Shown here piece after piece: positions 8,207 through 16,531 of a DNA stretch of 52,730 bases. The notes under the pieces are model-generated. The model saw only the letters and a program-made list of their open reading frames with translations, was not told where the DNA came from and did no database searches. Position 1 is the first letter of the stretch. Each line of letters begins with the position of its first letter. The translations under genes and the position numbers were made by a program. The stretch comes from Oscillospiraceae bacterium (lineage in GTDB: Bacteria > Bacillota > Clostridia > Oscillospirales > Oscillospiraceae): NCBI GenBank assembly GCA_015067635.1, contig SVMA01000010.1, positions 1 through 52,730 of the forward strand, in the 5' to 3' direction.

Positions 8207-8683
8207 TTATTCCGGGTAGACCAGCCGGTCATCCCCTATATTTTCCAACAGACTTGCATATTTTCTGCCCCAGTAATTTGCCATGGGCAGATTCATATCC
8301 AAATAGTTTCCGCAGTCCTTTGCCGATGCCCCGGGAATCTCCCCACGGTAATTCGCAATAAAGCAAAAACAGTCATGCACCAGCGGCAACACCTCTTTGG
8401 ATGTCAAATCCCCCTTCAGAAGCAAATAAAAGCCGGTCCGGCACCCCATGGGGCCAAAATACAGTACTGCGTCCTTCCATTGAGGCTCGTTTCGCAAATA
8501 AGTTGCCGCCAAATGCTCTATGGTATGCACTTCCGATGTGTTCATCACCGGCTCGTCATTGGGCTTTGTCAGACGCAAATCAAAGGTCGTGACTGTTTCT
8601 GTGCCCACGGTGTCCTTTCTGGATACGTACAGCCCCGGCTGCAGTTTGATATGGTCAATGGTAAAGCTTGTAATTTTCTCCAT
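8207..8683 (-). CDS. luxS: S-ribosylhomocysteine lyase (autoinducer-2 synthase)
   Basis: 158-residue metalloenzyme that splits S-ribosylhomocysteine into homocysteine and the precursor of autoinducer-2. The metal ligands are visible as the HTIEH motif and the cysteine in AKDCGNY, and the catalytic cysteine lies in GPMGCRTGFYL. Length matches the family (about 155-160). First gene of the luxS-mtnN operon, divergent from the O-acetylhomoserine sulfhydrylase that makes homocysteine. Whether the cell uses AI-2 as a signal cannot be judged; recycling of homocysteine is sufficient reason for the gene. Confidence 0.98.
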   Translation of the reverse strand: MEKITSFTIDHIKLQPGLYVSRKDTVGTETVTTFDLRLTKPNDEPVMNTSEVHTIEHLAATYLRNEPQWKDAVLYFGPMGCRTGFYLLLKGDLTSKEVLPLVHDCFCFIANYRGEIPGASAKDCGNYLDMNLPMANYWGRKYASLLENIGDDRLVYPE

Positions 8684-8738
8684 AATTTCTCCTGTTTTTT
8701 ATCCGCATGATATACAGCATATTGCCTTCTTTTTCACT

Positions 8739-8767
8739 ATCATACTTCAAAAGCCCCGTAAATGCAA
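8739..8767 (-). promoter_or_regulatory. Promoter of luxS-mtnN
   Basis: On the minus strand TTGCAT (8762-8767), 17 bases, then TATGAT (8739-8744). The expected RNA leader of about 50 bases is too short for a SAM or SAH riboswitch. Confidence 0.6.
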
Positions 8768-8795
8768 GAAAAATGCATTTCTTTCGTTTCTTTAT

Positions 8796-8824
8796 TTGAC
8801 AAATAGGGTTATTCGCATTAAAAT
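8796..8824 (+). promoter_or_regulatory. Sigma-A promoter of the metY-tcdA operon
   Basis: TTGACA (8796-8801), a 17-base spacer and TAAAAT (8819-8824) lie about 35 bases before the ATG at 8860, which has AGGAG at 8848-8852. The short leader leaves no room for an S-box. Confidence 0.85.
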
Positions 8825-8859
8825 AATACCCAGAAATCAACTTTTCGAGGAGAATACCT

Positions 8860-10146
8860 ATGGATAAGAATTTACATTTAGAAACACTTTGTATTCAAGC
8901 CGGCTACACACCCGGAAACGGTGAGCCCCGGCAGATTCCCATTGTGCAAAGTACAACCTTTAAATATGCCACCTCTGAAGATATGGGCAAGCTCTTCGAC
9001 CTGGAAGCCAGCGGCTATTTCTATTCCCGTCTGCAAAATCCCACCTGTGATGCGGTGGCTGCAAAAATTGCCGCCCTGGAAGGCGGTACAGCCGCTATGC
9101 TTACCGGGTCCGGTCAGGCCGCCAATTTCTTTGCCATGTTCAATATTACCTCCTGCGGAGACCATATTGTGGCCAGTTCCGCCATCTATGGCGGCAGCTA
9201 TAATCTGCTGTCTGTAACCATGAAGCGCATGGGCATTGAGGTGACCTTCGTAAATCCCGATTGTACCGAGGAGGAATTGAACGCCGCCTTCCGTCCCAAT
9301 ACCAAGCTGCTGTTCGGTGAAACCATTGCCAATCCGGCTTTGACTGTCCTGGATATCGAAAAATTTGCCCGTGCAGCCCATGCCCACGGTGTTCCTCTGT
9401 TTGTGGACAATACCTTTGCCACGCCCGTTAACTGCCGTCCCATTGAATGGGGTGCGGATATCGTTATCCATTCCACCACCAAGTATATGGACGGACATGC
9501 CAGCGCTGTGGGTGGCTGTATTGTGGACAGCGGCAAATTCGACTGGAATAAATATGCCGACAAATTCCCCGGATTGTGTACACCGGACGAGAGCTACCAC
9601 GGTGTGACTTATACGGAGCGTTTTGGTATTGAAGGTGCTTTTATTACCAAATGCACCGTTCAGCTCATGCGGGATCTTGGCTCTGTCCAGTCTCCGCAAA
9701 GCGCATTCCTTCTGAATCTGGGTTTGGAAAGCCTTCCCTTCCGTATGAAGCAGCACTGCTCCAATGCAGAAAAAATTGCCGAATATCTGCAGAGCCATGA
9801 AAAGGTTGCATGGGTGAAATATTGTGGCTTGAAGAGTGATAAGTATTACGATATCGCGCAGAAATATATGCCCAACGGCTCCTGCGGTGTCATTTCCTTC
9901 GGTCTGAAGGGCGGCAGAAAAGCGGCAGAGGTGTTTATGAAGCATCTGCAGCTTGGCTCCATTGAAACCCACGTAGCTGACTCCCGCACCTGCTGTCTCC
10001 ACCCCGCCTCTTCCACCCACCGTCAGATGACAGATGCGGAACTGGATGCCGCCGGCGTTGGTGCCGACCTGATTCGACTGAGCTGTGGTCTGGAGGATGC
10101 CGGTGATTTGATTGCCGACCTGGAACAGGCTATTGCCAAGGTGTAA
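8860..10146 (+). CDS. metY: O-acetylhomoserine sulfhydrylase (PLP enzyme)
   Basis: 428-residue cytoplasmic enzyme of the Cys/Met gamma-family that makes homocysteine from O-acetylhomoserine and sulfide. Features are the LHLETLCIQAGY start typical of OAH sulfhydrylases, the cofactor-binding YSRLQNPT segment, the DNTFATP motif and the PLP-binding lysine in HSTTKYMDGH; RTCCLHPASSTH near the C-terminus is also characteristic. Length (about 425-430) favours MetY over cystathionine synthase or lyase (about 380-400). It is followed two bases later by tcdA. Divergent luxS regenerates homocysteine from the methyl cycle, so both sides feed methionine synthesis. Confidence 0.94.
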   Translation: MDKNLHLETLCIQAGYTPGNGEPRQIPIVQSTTFKYATSEDMGKLFDLEASGYFYSRLQNPTCDAVAAKIAALEGGTAAMLTGSGQAANFFAMFNITSCGDHIVASSAIYGGSYNLLSVTMKRMGIEVTFVNPDCTEEELNAAFRPNTKLLFGETIANPALTVLDIEKFARAAHAHGVPLFVDNTFATPVNCRPIEWGADIVIHSTTKYMDGHASAVGGCIVDSGKFDWNKYADKFPGLCTPDESYHGVTYTERFGIEGAFITKCTVQLMRDLGSVQSPQSAFLLNLGLESLPFRMKQHCSNAEKIAEYLQSHEKVAWVKYCGLKSDKYYDIAQKYMPNGSCGVISFGLKGGRKAAEVFMKHLQLGSIETHVADSRTCCLHPASSTHRQMTDAELDAAGVGADLIRLSCGLEDAGDLIADLEQAIAKV

Positions 10147-10148
10147 CA

Positions 10149-10880
10149 ATGGCAGATCAATATTCCCGCACCCGTCTGCTGCTGGGAGATGACGGGTTGA
10201 ACAGACTTCGCCGCGCACGGATCGCTCTTTTTGGCTTGGGCGGTGTTGGCGGTTACGTGGCAGAAGCCCTGGCCCGTTCCGGCATTGGCAATATGGATCT
10301 CATTGATGACGATTCCATCCATTTGACCAATCTGAACCGGCAGATCTTCGCCCTTCACTCAACTGTTGGGATGACCAAGGTGGAAGCTGCCAAATTGCGG
10401 ATTCTGGACATTGACCCCACCATTAAGGTACGGACATTTCAGACCTTTTATCTGCCGGAAACCGCAGAGCAATTTGATTTTACCCAATATGATTATGTAA
10501 TTGATGCCATTGATACCGTCACCGGCAAGCTGGCCCTGTATGAACAGGCAAAGGCCGCCGGTGTTCCGGTGATCAGCTCCATGGGAACCGGCAACAAGCT
10601 GGATCCTACCGGTTTTCGGGTAGCGGATATCTCCAAAACCTCCGGCTGTGCCCTTGCCCGCATCATCCGTAAGGAATGCGGAAAACGGGGCATCAAAGGC
10701 ATCAAGGTGGTTTATTCTCCGGAATTGCCTTTGGAGCCGCAATCGGACGAGGTGCAGGAACCCCAGAGAGAGGGTTCCTCCCGTCGGTCGCTTCCCGGAT
10801 CCACCGCCTTTGTTCCGGGTGTTGCCGGTCTTATCATTGCCGGTGAGGTTATCAAGGATTTATGCAAGGAGGTAGAATAA
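10149..10880 (+). CDS. tcdA: tRNA threonylcarbamoyladenosine dehydratase
   Basis: 243-residue E1-like (ThiF/MoeB) enzyme that uses ATP to cyclise t6A37 in tRNA to ct6A. The nucleotide site GLGGVGGYVAEALARSG lies near residue 28, followed by DDDSIHLTNLNRQ (adenylate loop) and the family's VISSMGTGNKLDPT. No CxxC zinc pairs are seen, as expected for the TcdA/YgdL branch. It begins two bases after metY, and its stop overlaps the next ATG as TAATG, so translation is coupled. ThiF-family alternatives are less likely given length and the STAFVPGVAGLIIAGEVIKD ending. Confidence 0.9.
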   Translation: MADQYSRTRLLLGDDGLNRLRRARIALFGLGGVGGYVAEALARSGIGNMDLIDDDSIHLTNLNRQIFALHSTVGMTKVEAAKLRILDIDPTIKVRTFQTFYLPETAEQFDFTQYDYVIDAIDTVTGKLALYEQAKAAGVPVISSMGTGNKLDPTGFRVADISKTSGCALARIIRKECGKRGIKGIKVVYSPELPLEPQSDEVQEPQREGSSRRSLPGSTAFVPGVAGLIIAGEVIKDLCKEVE

Positions 10881-11248
10881 TGGCGAATTATCTGCGCCAA
10901 TGTGCTGTCATTTTTGGCTTTACCCTGCTGGGAGAGGCATTGCATCGCCTGATTCCCCTTCCCATTCCGGCTGCCGTTTATGGCCTGGTTCTGCTGTTTG
11001 CAGCCCTTTGTCTGAAAATCGTAAAGTTGGAGCATGTGAAGAAAATCAGCGATTTTCTTCTGACCATTCTTCCCTTTCTGTTTGTCGCGCCGGCAGTAAA
11101 TCTATTGGAGAGCTGGGGCATTTTGGCACCCCAAATCCTTCCTATCGCCCTGTTGGTGATCTCTTCTACCATTCTTGTTTTTGTGGTAGCCGGTGTGGTA
11201 ACACAGCTGTTGTGCCGGAAGGAGGAAAATGATGAAAATCCTTCTTGA
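10880..11248 (+). CDS. CidA/LrgA family membrane protein
   Basis: 122-residue hydrophobic protein with four predicted membrane helices, containing the family signature PLPIPAAVYGLVLLF in helix two and FLFVAPAVNLLE before helix three. Staphylococcal CidA/LrgA proteins were described as holin/antiholin-like, and later work links the families to pyruvate and overflow metabolism. The ATG at 10880 overlaps the tcdA stop by one base and follows AGGAGG at 10868-10873. It is followed by, and overlaps, its LrgB/CidB partner. Which of the Cid or Lrg roles applies cannot be told from sequence. Confidence 0.88.
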   Translation: MANYLRQCAVIFGFTLLGEALHRLIPLPIPAAVYGLVLLFAALCLKIVKLEHVKKISDFLLTILPFLFVAPAVNLLESWGILAPQILPIALLVISSTILVFVVAGVVTQLLCRKEENDENPS

Positions 11249-11918
11249 TTTACCCATTCTTCCCTTAGTCGTAACTATTTTTGCTTATCAATTCGGCTTG
11301 TTCCTTCAGAAAAAGCTGAAATCTCCCCTGTGCAATCCCTTGCTGATTGCAGTTATTCTCATCATTGGCGCGCTGTTGCTCACAGGCTATCCCAATGCCA
11401 ATTACCAAAGCAACATGCAGATCATTACCTGGCTGATCACACCCGCAACCATCTGCATGGCAGTTCCTTTGTACGAACAAATGAAAATCCTGAAAAAGGA
11501 TTGGAAAGCAATCTTTGCAGGAATCACTGCCGGCACTCTTGCCAGTCTGTTTTTCATTTTGGTAATGTGCCGACTGTTGGGCTTTGATGATATTCTGACC
11601 GCATCCCTGCTTCCCAAAAGCATCACCACCGCCATGGGCGCTACACTCAGCGGTCAAACCGGCGGAAACGAGGCCATCACCACCGCAGCCATCGCGATTA
11701 CAGGCATCCTGGGAAACGTTCTTTGCGTCCCCATTTGCAAGCTGTTCCGAATCTCCCATCCGATTGCAAAGGGAGTCGCTCTGGGCACTTCTTCCCATGT
11801 GCTCGGTACCGCCAAGGCAAGAGAGCTGTCGGAACTGACCGGCGCGGTCAGCAGTCTTTCCCTTACTCTGGCCGGCATTTTAACTGCAATTCTCTACCCG
11901 TTAATTACCCTTTTATGA
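11232..11918 (+). CDS. CidB/LrgB family membrane protein
   Basis: 228-residue integral membrane protein with about seven hydrophobic segments. Family signatures include LLPKSITTAMGATLSGQTGG and the GTSSHVLGTAKA segment near the C-terminus, both characteristic of LrgB/CidB/YohK. Two adjacent ATGs (11229, 11232) exist; AGGAGG at 11220-11225 gives better spacing (6) for 11232. The start lies within the 3' end of the lrgA-like gene, so expression is coupled. Together they form the usual two-component membrane system. The operon ends at the hairpin just downstream. Confidence 0.88.
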   Translation: MKILLDLPILPLVVTIFAYQFGLFLQKKLKSPLCNPLLIAVILIIGALLLTGYPNANYQSNMQIITWLITPATICMAVPLYEQMKILKKDWKAIFAGITAGTLASLFFILVMCRLLGFDDILTASLLPKSITTAMGATLSGQTGGNEAITTAAIAITGILGNVLCVPICKLFRISHPIAKGVALGTSSHVLGTAKARELSELTGAVSSLSLTLAGILTAILYPLITLL

Positions 11919-11923
11919 AAAGT

Positions 11924-11957
11924 AACTCCCCTCCGGCATCGCCGAAGGGGAGTTTTT
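11924..11957. terminator. Bidirectional terminator between lrgB-like and thrS
   Basis: A 14-bp stem with one mismatch (11924-11937 with 11941-11954) is flanked by Ts on the plus side and by TTTT on the minus side. It separates convergent genes. Confidence 0.85.
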
Positions 11958-11958
11958 G

Positions 11959-13755
11959 TTAAACTTCTTTGCTCTTGGTCGCGATTTCCATCAGGCACTT
12001 GGCGGTGAATTCCTCCGGTGTCATTGCACCAAGGTCATCTCCCCTACGGGTACGGACGGATACCGTTCCGTTTTCCATATCCCGGTCGCCGATGACCAGC
12101 ATATAAGGAACTTTTTGTAGCTGTGCTTCCCGAATCTTGTAGCCCAGCTTTTCACTGCGGCAGTCTGCCTCAGCATGGATATTGACTGCTTCCAGCTTGG
12201 TTACCAGCTCCTTGGCATAGGCATGAGCACGGTCCGTAATGGGCAGTACGCGCACCTGTGTGGGCATCATCCACAGAGGCAGTGCTCCGGCATAGCGCTC
12301 AATCAGGTAGGCCAATGTGCGCTCGTAACAGCCCAGGCTGGTACGGTGGATAATATACGGCGTTTTCTTCTGTCCGTCTGCATCGGTATATTCCATGCCG
12401 AACTTTTGTGCCAACAGCATATCGATCTGAATGGTAACGATGGTATCTTCCTTGCCGAACACATTCTTATATTGGATGTCCAGCTTGGGGCCGTAGAACG
12501 CGGCCTCATCAATACCGATTTCGTATTCTACGTTCAAATCGTCCAAAATGTCCTTCATAACCGCCTGTGCATGTTCCCATTGCTCCACAGTGCCTTCGTA
12601 CTTGATGCCAGCGCGGGCAGGATCCCACTGACTGAATCGGAAAGAGCAGTTTTCCAACATACCCACTGTTTCCAAGCAGTATTTTGCCAAATCCAAACAG
12701 CCCTTGAACTCTTCCTTCAGCTGGTCGGGACGTAATACCAAATGGCCCTCGGAAATAGTAAACTGACGGACGCGGATCAAGCCATGCATTTCGCCGGAAT
12801 CCTCATTGCGGAACAAGGTAGATGTCTCTCCCAGACGCATGGGCAGATCCCGGTACGAACGGGCCCGGTTCAAATAGACCTGATACTGAAAAGGACAGGT
12901 CATGGGACGCAGCGCAAAGCACTCCTTGGTTTCATCCGTGGGGTCGCCCAAAACAAACATTCCGTCCAGATAGTGATCCCAGTGACCGGATATCTTATAC
13001 AAGTCGGATTTGGCCATCAGAGGGGTCTTGGTAAGCAAATAGCCTCGCTTTTGCTCCTCATCCTCTACCCAGCGCTGCAGTGTCTGAATCACCCGTGCGC
13101 CCTTAGGCAGCAGGATGGGCAGACCCTGTCCGATTTCTTCTACAGTTGTAAAGAATTCCAGTTCCCGACCCAGCTTATTATGGTCACGCTTCAATGCTTC
13201 CGCCTGCTTTTCCAGATAAACGTCCAGCTCCTCCTTGGAAGGGAAGCCGATGCCGTAAATCCGCTGCAACATCTTTCGATTGGAATCGCCGCGCCAATAA
13301 GCACCGCAGGACTTGGTCAGCTTAAAGCCATTGTGCTTGACCCTACCGGTGGAATCCATGTGGGGACCTGCGCACAGATCCGTAAATTCTCCCTGGGTAT
13401 AGAAGCTGATAACCGCATCCTCAGGTAAATCCTCAATGAGCTCCACCTTGTAGGGCTCATTTTTCTCCTGCATAAAGGCAATGGCCTCCGCCCGGGGCAT
13501 CTCACTGCGTTCCAGATGCAGACGCTCCTTGCAGATCTTCTTCATTTCCGCCTCAATTTTCTCCAAATGTTCCGGGGTAAAGGAAAATGGGGCATCGAAG
13601 TCATAATACCATCCCTCTTCAATGGCAGGACCGATGGCCAACTGCACCTCCGGCCACAGCCGCTTGACGGCCTGTGCCATAACGTGAGAACTGGTATGCC
13701 AGTAATTTTTCCGGTATTCCGGATTCTCAAACGTGTACAAATTTTCTTCGCTCAT
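11959..13755 (-). CDS. thrS: Threonyl-tRNA synthetase lacking the TGS domain
   Basis: 598-residue class II synthetase that charges tRNA-Thr. The protein starts almost directly at the editing domain, with its HTSSH metal/editing motif near residue 20 and the CAGPH motif near residue 150. The catalytic core shows the zinc-site ALRPMTCPFQY and RVRQFTISEGH, and the C-terminal anticodon-binding domain follows. Typical ThrRS is about 640 residues with an N-terminal TGS domain of about 60; none is encoded here, and a good ribosome site and a T-box lie immediately upstream, so the short form appears genuine. Expression is controlled by the T-box leader. Confidence 0.96.
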   Translation of the reverse strand: MSEENLYTFENPEYRKNYWHTSSHVMAQAVKRLWPEVQLAIGPAIEEGWYYDFDAPFSFTPEHLEKIEAEMKKICKERLHLERSEMPRAEAIAFMQEKNEPYKVELIEDLPEDAVISFYTQGEFTDLCAGPHMDSTGRVKHNGFKLTKSCGAYWRGDSNRKMLQRIYGIGFPSKEELDVYLEKQAEALKRDHNKLGRELEFFTTVEEIGQGLPILLPKGARVIQTLQRWVEDEEQKRGYLLTKTPLMAKSDLYKISGHWDHYLDGMFVLGDPTDETKECFALRPMTCPFQYQVYLNRARSYRDLPMRLGETSTLFRNEDSGEMHGLIRVRQFTISEGHLVLRPDQLKEEFKGCLDLAKYCLETVGMLENCSFRFSQWDPARAGIKYEGTVEQWEHAQAVMKDILDDLNVEYEIGIDEAAFYGPKLDIQYKNVFGKEDTIVTIQIDMLLAQKFGMEYTDADGQKKTPYIIHRTSLGCYERTLAYLIERYAGALPLWMMPTQVRVLPITDRAHAYAKELVTKLEAVNIHAEADCRSEKLGYKIREAQLQKVPYMLVIGDRDMENGTVSVRTRRGDDLGAMTPEEFTAKCLMEIATKSKEV

Positions 13756-13782
13756 GGTTTTTTACCTCCTTTGATTGGGGGC

Positions 13783-14024
13783 AGGATATAAAAAGACCCA
13801 CCCCTGAAAAATCAGGGGTGGGATGATTATCATTCCACGGTTCCACCCTGGTTGCAGCAAGAAGCTACCACTCATTGGCACAGTAACGGGCGCACCCGGC
13901 AGGCTATTTCCAACCTGCAGCTCAGAAGTGGTATCACAAACCCCCGTCTTGCAGAACCCTCTCACCATACGGATTCCTCTCTGGGCAGCTGAGTGAATGT
14001 GCATGTCTTCGTCAAAGCCTTTAT
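13783..14024 (-). promoter_or_regulatory. T-box leader riboswitch controlling thrS
   Basis: On the minus strand the T-box sequence AGGGTGGAACCGTGG (within 13832-13849) pairs with the acceptor end of uncharged tRNA. It is followed by a terminator hairpin: an 11-bp stem around 13798-13821 with a TCTTTTTA tract at about 13788-13796. An upstream specifier-loop candidate reads GATACCAC, with the threonine codon ACC at 13930-13932. Uncharged tRNA-Thr should favour the antiterminator and raise thrS expression. The specifier assignment fits thrS, but the exact stem I fold was judged only by eye. Confidence 0.9.
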
Positions 14025-14030
14025 GGATGA

Positions 14031-14059
14031 AATGTAGCATAAAAAAACCAATTTGTCAA
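14031..14059 (-). promoter_or_regulatory. Promoter of the thrS T-box transcript
   Basis: On the minus strand TTGACA (14054-14059), 17 bases, then TACATT (14031-14036). It places the transcript start near 14024, giving a leader of about 270 bases, as expected for a T-box gene. Confidence 0.75.
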
Positions 14060-14296
14060 TCCCCGTGGAGGAAAAAAGGCAGTTTTGCGGGTTTTGGGGT
14101 TTCCATAACAGTCAGATTGGTAAGCATAACAGGGCGTTGCGAAATAATGTTCGTTATGTTAACAAAATGTCATTCTTTTACCATATATTGTGTGCATTTC
14201 TACAAAAAAACCTAATATTTTGATTTTTAGTTTACATAACTCTAATTGTAATATTTTGCAAAAAGTTGCTGAATGCAGCATTTTTTATGTAAAAGC
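14060..14296. other. AT-rich intergenic region without a gene
   Basis: No open frame with a ribosome site is seen on either strand. The only structure noted is a 5-bp hairpin (14267-14271 with 14276-14280) followed by six Ts, which looks terminator-like on the plus strand but has no gene upstream of it. Confidence 0.5.
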
Positions 14297-14324
14297 TTGA
14301 CTTTTTCTTAAAAAATGTTATAAT
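14297..14324 (+). promoter_or_regulatory. Sigma-A promoter of the YabE-like gene
   Basis: TTGACT (14297-14302), 16 bases, TATAAT (14319-14324). The leader to the ATG at 14426 is about 95 bases and contains a small ATCAAA/TTTTGAT hairpin, but no motif of a known riboswitch class was recognised. Confidence 0.8.
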
Positions 14325-14425
14325 ACTCTAGGTTTGCACACATAGAATCAAATTGTAACCGTTTTGATACCAATTTATTTTGGCTGTCAATTTTCATCTT
14401 AGTCTTGCGAAAGGAGGTACATTCT

Positions 14426-15553
14426 ATGTTGGAATGTAATCGTTTTATCACAAAGAAAATGAAGAAATCCATCCGCTTTACCGCGCTTCTGTTGCCGGTG
14501 ATTTGCATCGTTCTGCTGCTGAGTCAGACGGCCTTTGCAAAGAACACTTATTTAATAAATGATGGCGGTCGGGTTGTCATTCATACGACCTTTGCAACAA
14601 ATCCTGCCGATGTTTTGGACGAAGTCGGTCTGGAATTGGGCGCAGAAGACATCTTCACCACACAGCCCGGCATCGGCGTTTCCGAAATCACGGTACAGCG
14701 TAAGCAGCTGATTACCATTATCCATGGCGGTAAGACCCTGGATGTGGTCAGTTACGGTGAAACCGTAGAGTCCCTGCTGGAACGGCTGTCCTTGATTTTG
14801 ACCGAGGAGGACGTGGTGTCCATTCCCCTGAGCACACAGACCCACGACGGAATGCAGATCACCATTTCCCGCACCATGCAGGTGGAGGAAACCTACGTTT
14901 CCGTCATCCCCTTTGAAACTACCTATTGCTATGATCCTTCTCTGGCAGAGGGTGAAGAAAAAGTTTTGACTCCCGGTGTCAACGGTCAGCTACTGTGCAC
15001 CGCGAAGGTTGTTTATTTGAACGGTGAAGAGATCAGCCGCACTGTGCTCACAGAAAATGTGGTTGCACAGCCCGTTAATGCAGTTGTTGCTGTCGGCACC
15101 TATACCGAGCAGATTGCTCCGGAAACAGAGCCTACAGAACCCCCTGCAACCCAGGCTCCTACCCGTCCTGCCCCGCGACCCAAGCCTGAGGTAACCGGAA
15201 AGCCTGTCATCGGCAACGGCATCATCACCACCCCTGACGGTGAAGTGCTTACTTACACCCGGGTGGAAGAATTCAAGGCAACTGCTTATCACAACTCCGA
15301 TCCCGGCTGCACCATTTGGACCGCAACGGGCACCCTGTGCCGCGTCGGCGCCATCGCAGTCGACCCCAAGGTTATCCCCTACGGCACACGGATGTACATC
15401 GTCTCCAACGACGGTCGCTACATCTACGGAATCGCCGTAGCAGAGGATTGCGGCGGCTCGATCAAGGGCAACCGTATCGACCTCTACTTTGACAGCGTTG
15501 AAGAATGCAACCGCTTCGGCATCCGAAACTGCCAAGTTTATTTCTTGGGATAA
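14426..15553 (+). CDS. YabE-like cell-wall protein (DUF348, G5, 3D domains)
   Basis: 375-residue exported protein with a signal/anchor helix near residues 16-40 ending in TAFA. Two DUF348 modules follow, then a G5 domain around residues 160-230, a Pro/Thr linker (residues 235-262), and a C-terminal 3D domain. The 3D domain is recognised by its three aspartates in AVDPKVIPYGT, AEDCGG and NRIDLYF; it is related to the MltA-type catalytic fold of resuscitation-promoting/Sps proteins. It probably cuts or remodels peptidoglycan. The ATG at 14426 follows AAGGAGG. As in Bacillus (yabE near ksgA), it precedes rsmA, supporting the identification. Confidence 0.9.
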   Translation: MLECNRFITKKMKKSIRFTALLLPVICIVLLLSQTAFAKNTYLINDGGRVVIHTTFATNPADVLDEVGLELGAEDIFTTQPGIGVSEITVQRKQLITIIHGGKTLDVVSYGETVESLLERLSLILTEEDVVSIPLSTQTHDGMQITISRTMQVEETYVSVIPFETTYCYDPSLAEGEEKVLTPGVNGQLLCTAKVVYLNGEEISRTVLTENVVAQPVNAVVAVGTYTEQIAPETEPTEPPATQAPTRPAPRPKPEVTGKPVIGNGIITTPDGEVLTYTRVEEFKATAYHNSDPGCTIWTATGTLCRVGAIAVDPKVIPYGTRMYIVSNDGRYIYGIAVAEDCGGSIKGNRIDLYFDSVEECNRFGIRNCQVYFLG

Positions 15554-15557
15554 ATAG

Positions 15558-15586
15558 TTGCAAAACCGCCTTTCTTTTGGTATACT
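15558..15586 (+). promoter_or_regulatory. Possible rsmA promoter inside the terminator hairpin
   Basis: TTGCAA (15558-15563), exactly 17 bases, TATACT (15581-15586). The -10 lies at the tip of the terminator hairpin of the preceding gene. A transcript starting near 15593 would have a 20-base leader whose AAAGGCGG could serve as the rsmA ribosome site. Confidence 0.5.
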
Positions 15587-15613
15587 ACCGGAAGAAAGGC
15601 GGTTCGTTTTTTT
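15564..15613 (+). terminator. Strong terminator directly abutting the rsmA start
   Basis: A 13-bp perfect stem (15564-15576 with 15592-15604), extended by two G-U pairs and four more pairs to a 3-base loop, is followed by seven Ts (15607-15613). The rsmA ATG is the very next base. Confidence 0.92.
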
Positions 15614-16474
15614 ATGATAAATGTCTGTGATCTTCAAGTAATGAAGCCCCTGCTTGCCGCACATGGCTTTCATTTTTCAAAAGCAAAGGGGCAGAATTTT
15701 CTGATTGCTTCCTGGGTTCCGGAGCAGATCGCCCTTGATTCAGGGATGGATTCCCATACCGGTGTTTTGGAGATCGGTCCCGGAATCGGTCCGCTGACCC
15801 AGCAGCTGTGTCTTCGGGCTGGCAAGGTGTGTGCCGTGGAAGTAGATACACGCCTGAAGCCCTTGCTACAGGAAACCGTTGGGGAATTTGAAAATTTAGA
15901 AATCCTTTGGAATGATGTACTGAAGCTGGATATTCCCGCTTACGTCAATGAAAAATTCTCCGGACTGCGCCCTGTCGCCTGTGCCAATCTCCCCTACTAC
16001 ATCACTTCTCCCATTCTGACTGCGCTTTTAGAAGCCGACTGCTTCGACCAGGTGACGGTTATGGTGCAAAAGGAAGTGGCGCAGAGAATGGCCGCCAAGC
16101 CCGGTACAGCGGATTACAGCGCCTTTACAGTGTTCTGTCAGTATTACGCGGAGCCGGAGCCGCTATTCGATGTGCCCGCCCATTGCTTCCTTCCCCAGCC
16201 CAAGGTCACCTCTGCGGTAATCACCCTGCATATGCGCAAGGAACGGCCCTGGGATATCAAAGACAGGGACATTTTCTTCCGCACTGTTCGTGCCAGCTTT
16301 GCCATGCGGCGCAAAAAGCTGAGTAACGGCCTGGCTTCCGGTTTTCCTCAATTAGGCAAATCCGGTGCGGCTCAGGTCATTGCCGCCTGTGGCTTTGATG
16401 AAAACGTTCGGGGTGAAACCCTGGGCATTGCAGAATTTTCCAGGCTATCCAATGAAATAGCCTGTCGACTCTAA
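15614..16474 (+). CDS. rsmA: 16S rRNA dimethyladenosine transferase
   Basis: 286-residue methyltransferase that dimethylates two adjacent adenines in helix 45 of 16S rRNA. Family features are KAKGQNFL near residue 24, the SAM-binding VLEIGPGIGPLTQQL, and the catalytic ANLPYYIT motif, followed by PKVTSAVI and a C-terminal substrate-binding region. The ATG at 15614 gives the length of N-terminus seen in relatives; a second in-frame ATG at 15641 is possible but would trim it. Neither has a clear ribosome site, because the start directly follows a terminator T-tract. RnmV, often upstream in other genomes, is absent here. Confidence 0.95.
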   Translation: MINVCDLQVMKPLLAAHGFHFSKAKGQNFLIASWVPEQIALDSGMDSHTGVLEIGPGIGPLTQQLCLRAGKVCAVEVDTRLKPLLQETVGEFENLEILWNDVLKLDIPAYVNEKFSGLRPVACANLPYYITSPILTALLEADCFDQVTVMVQKEVAQRMAAKPGTADYSAFTVFCQYYAEPEPLFDVPAHCFLPQPKVTSAVITLHMRKERPWDIKDRDIFFRTVRASFAMRRKKLSNGLASGFPQLGKSGAAQVIAACGFDENVRGETLGIAEFSRLSNEIACRL

Positions 16475-16475
16475 T

Positions 16476-16506
16476 AAAAACCCCCTCGTGGAAATCCACG
16501 AGGGGG
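16476..16506 (-). terminator. Terminator of the 581-residue secreted protein gene
   Basis: A perfect 12-bp G/C-rich stem (16481-16492 with 16495-16506) is followed on the minus strand by TTTTT (16476-16480). On the plus strand it lacks a T run but follows rsmA and may help end that transcript too. Confidence 0.85.
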
Positions 16507-16531
16507 AAGCTTTATGCCTTGGAAAGTATGA

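Noticed and set aside
8684..8859. SAM riboswitch between luxS and metY
   Set aside because: Both promoters leave leaders of about 35-50 bases, too short for an S-box, and no S-box core motif is visible.
8878..10218. 446-codon open frame opposite metY
   Set aside because: Antisense shadow of a conserved PLP enzyme; its sequence has no recognisable domain.
14325..14425. c-di-AMP (ydaO-type) riboswitch before the YabE-like gene
   Set aside because: Such genes often carry one, but the roughly 95-base leader shows none of the conserved motif and is too short.
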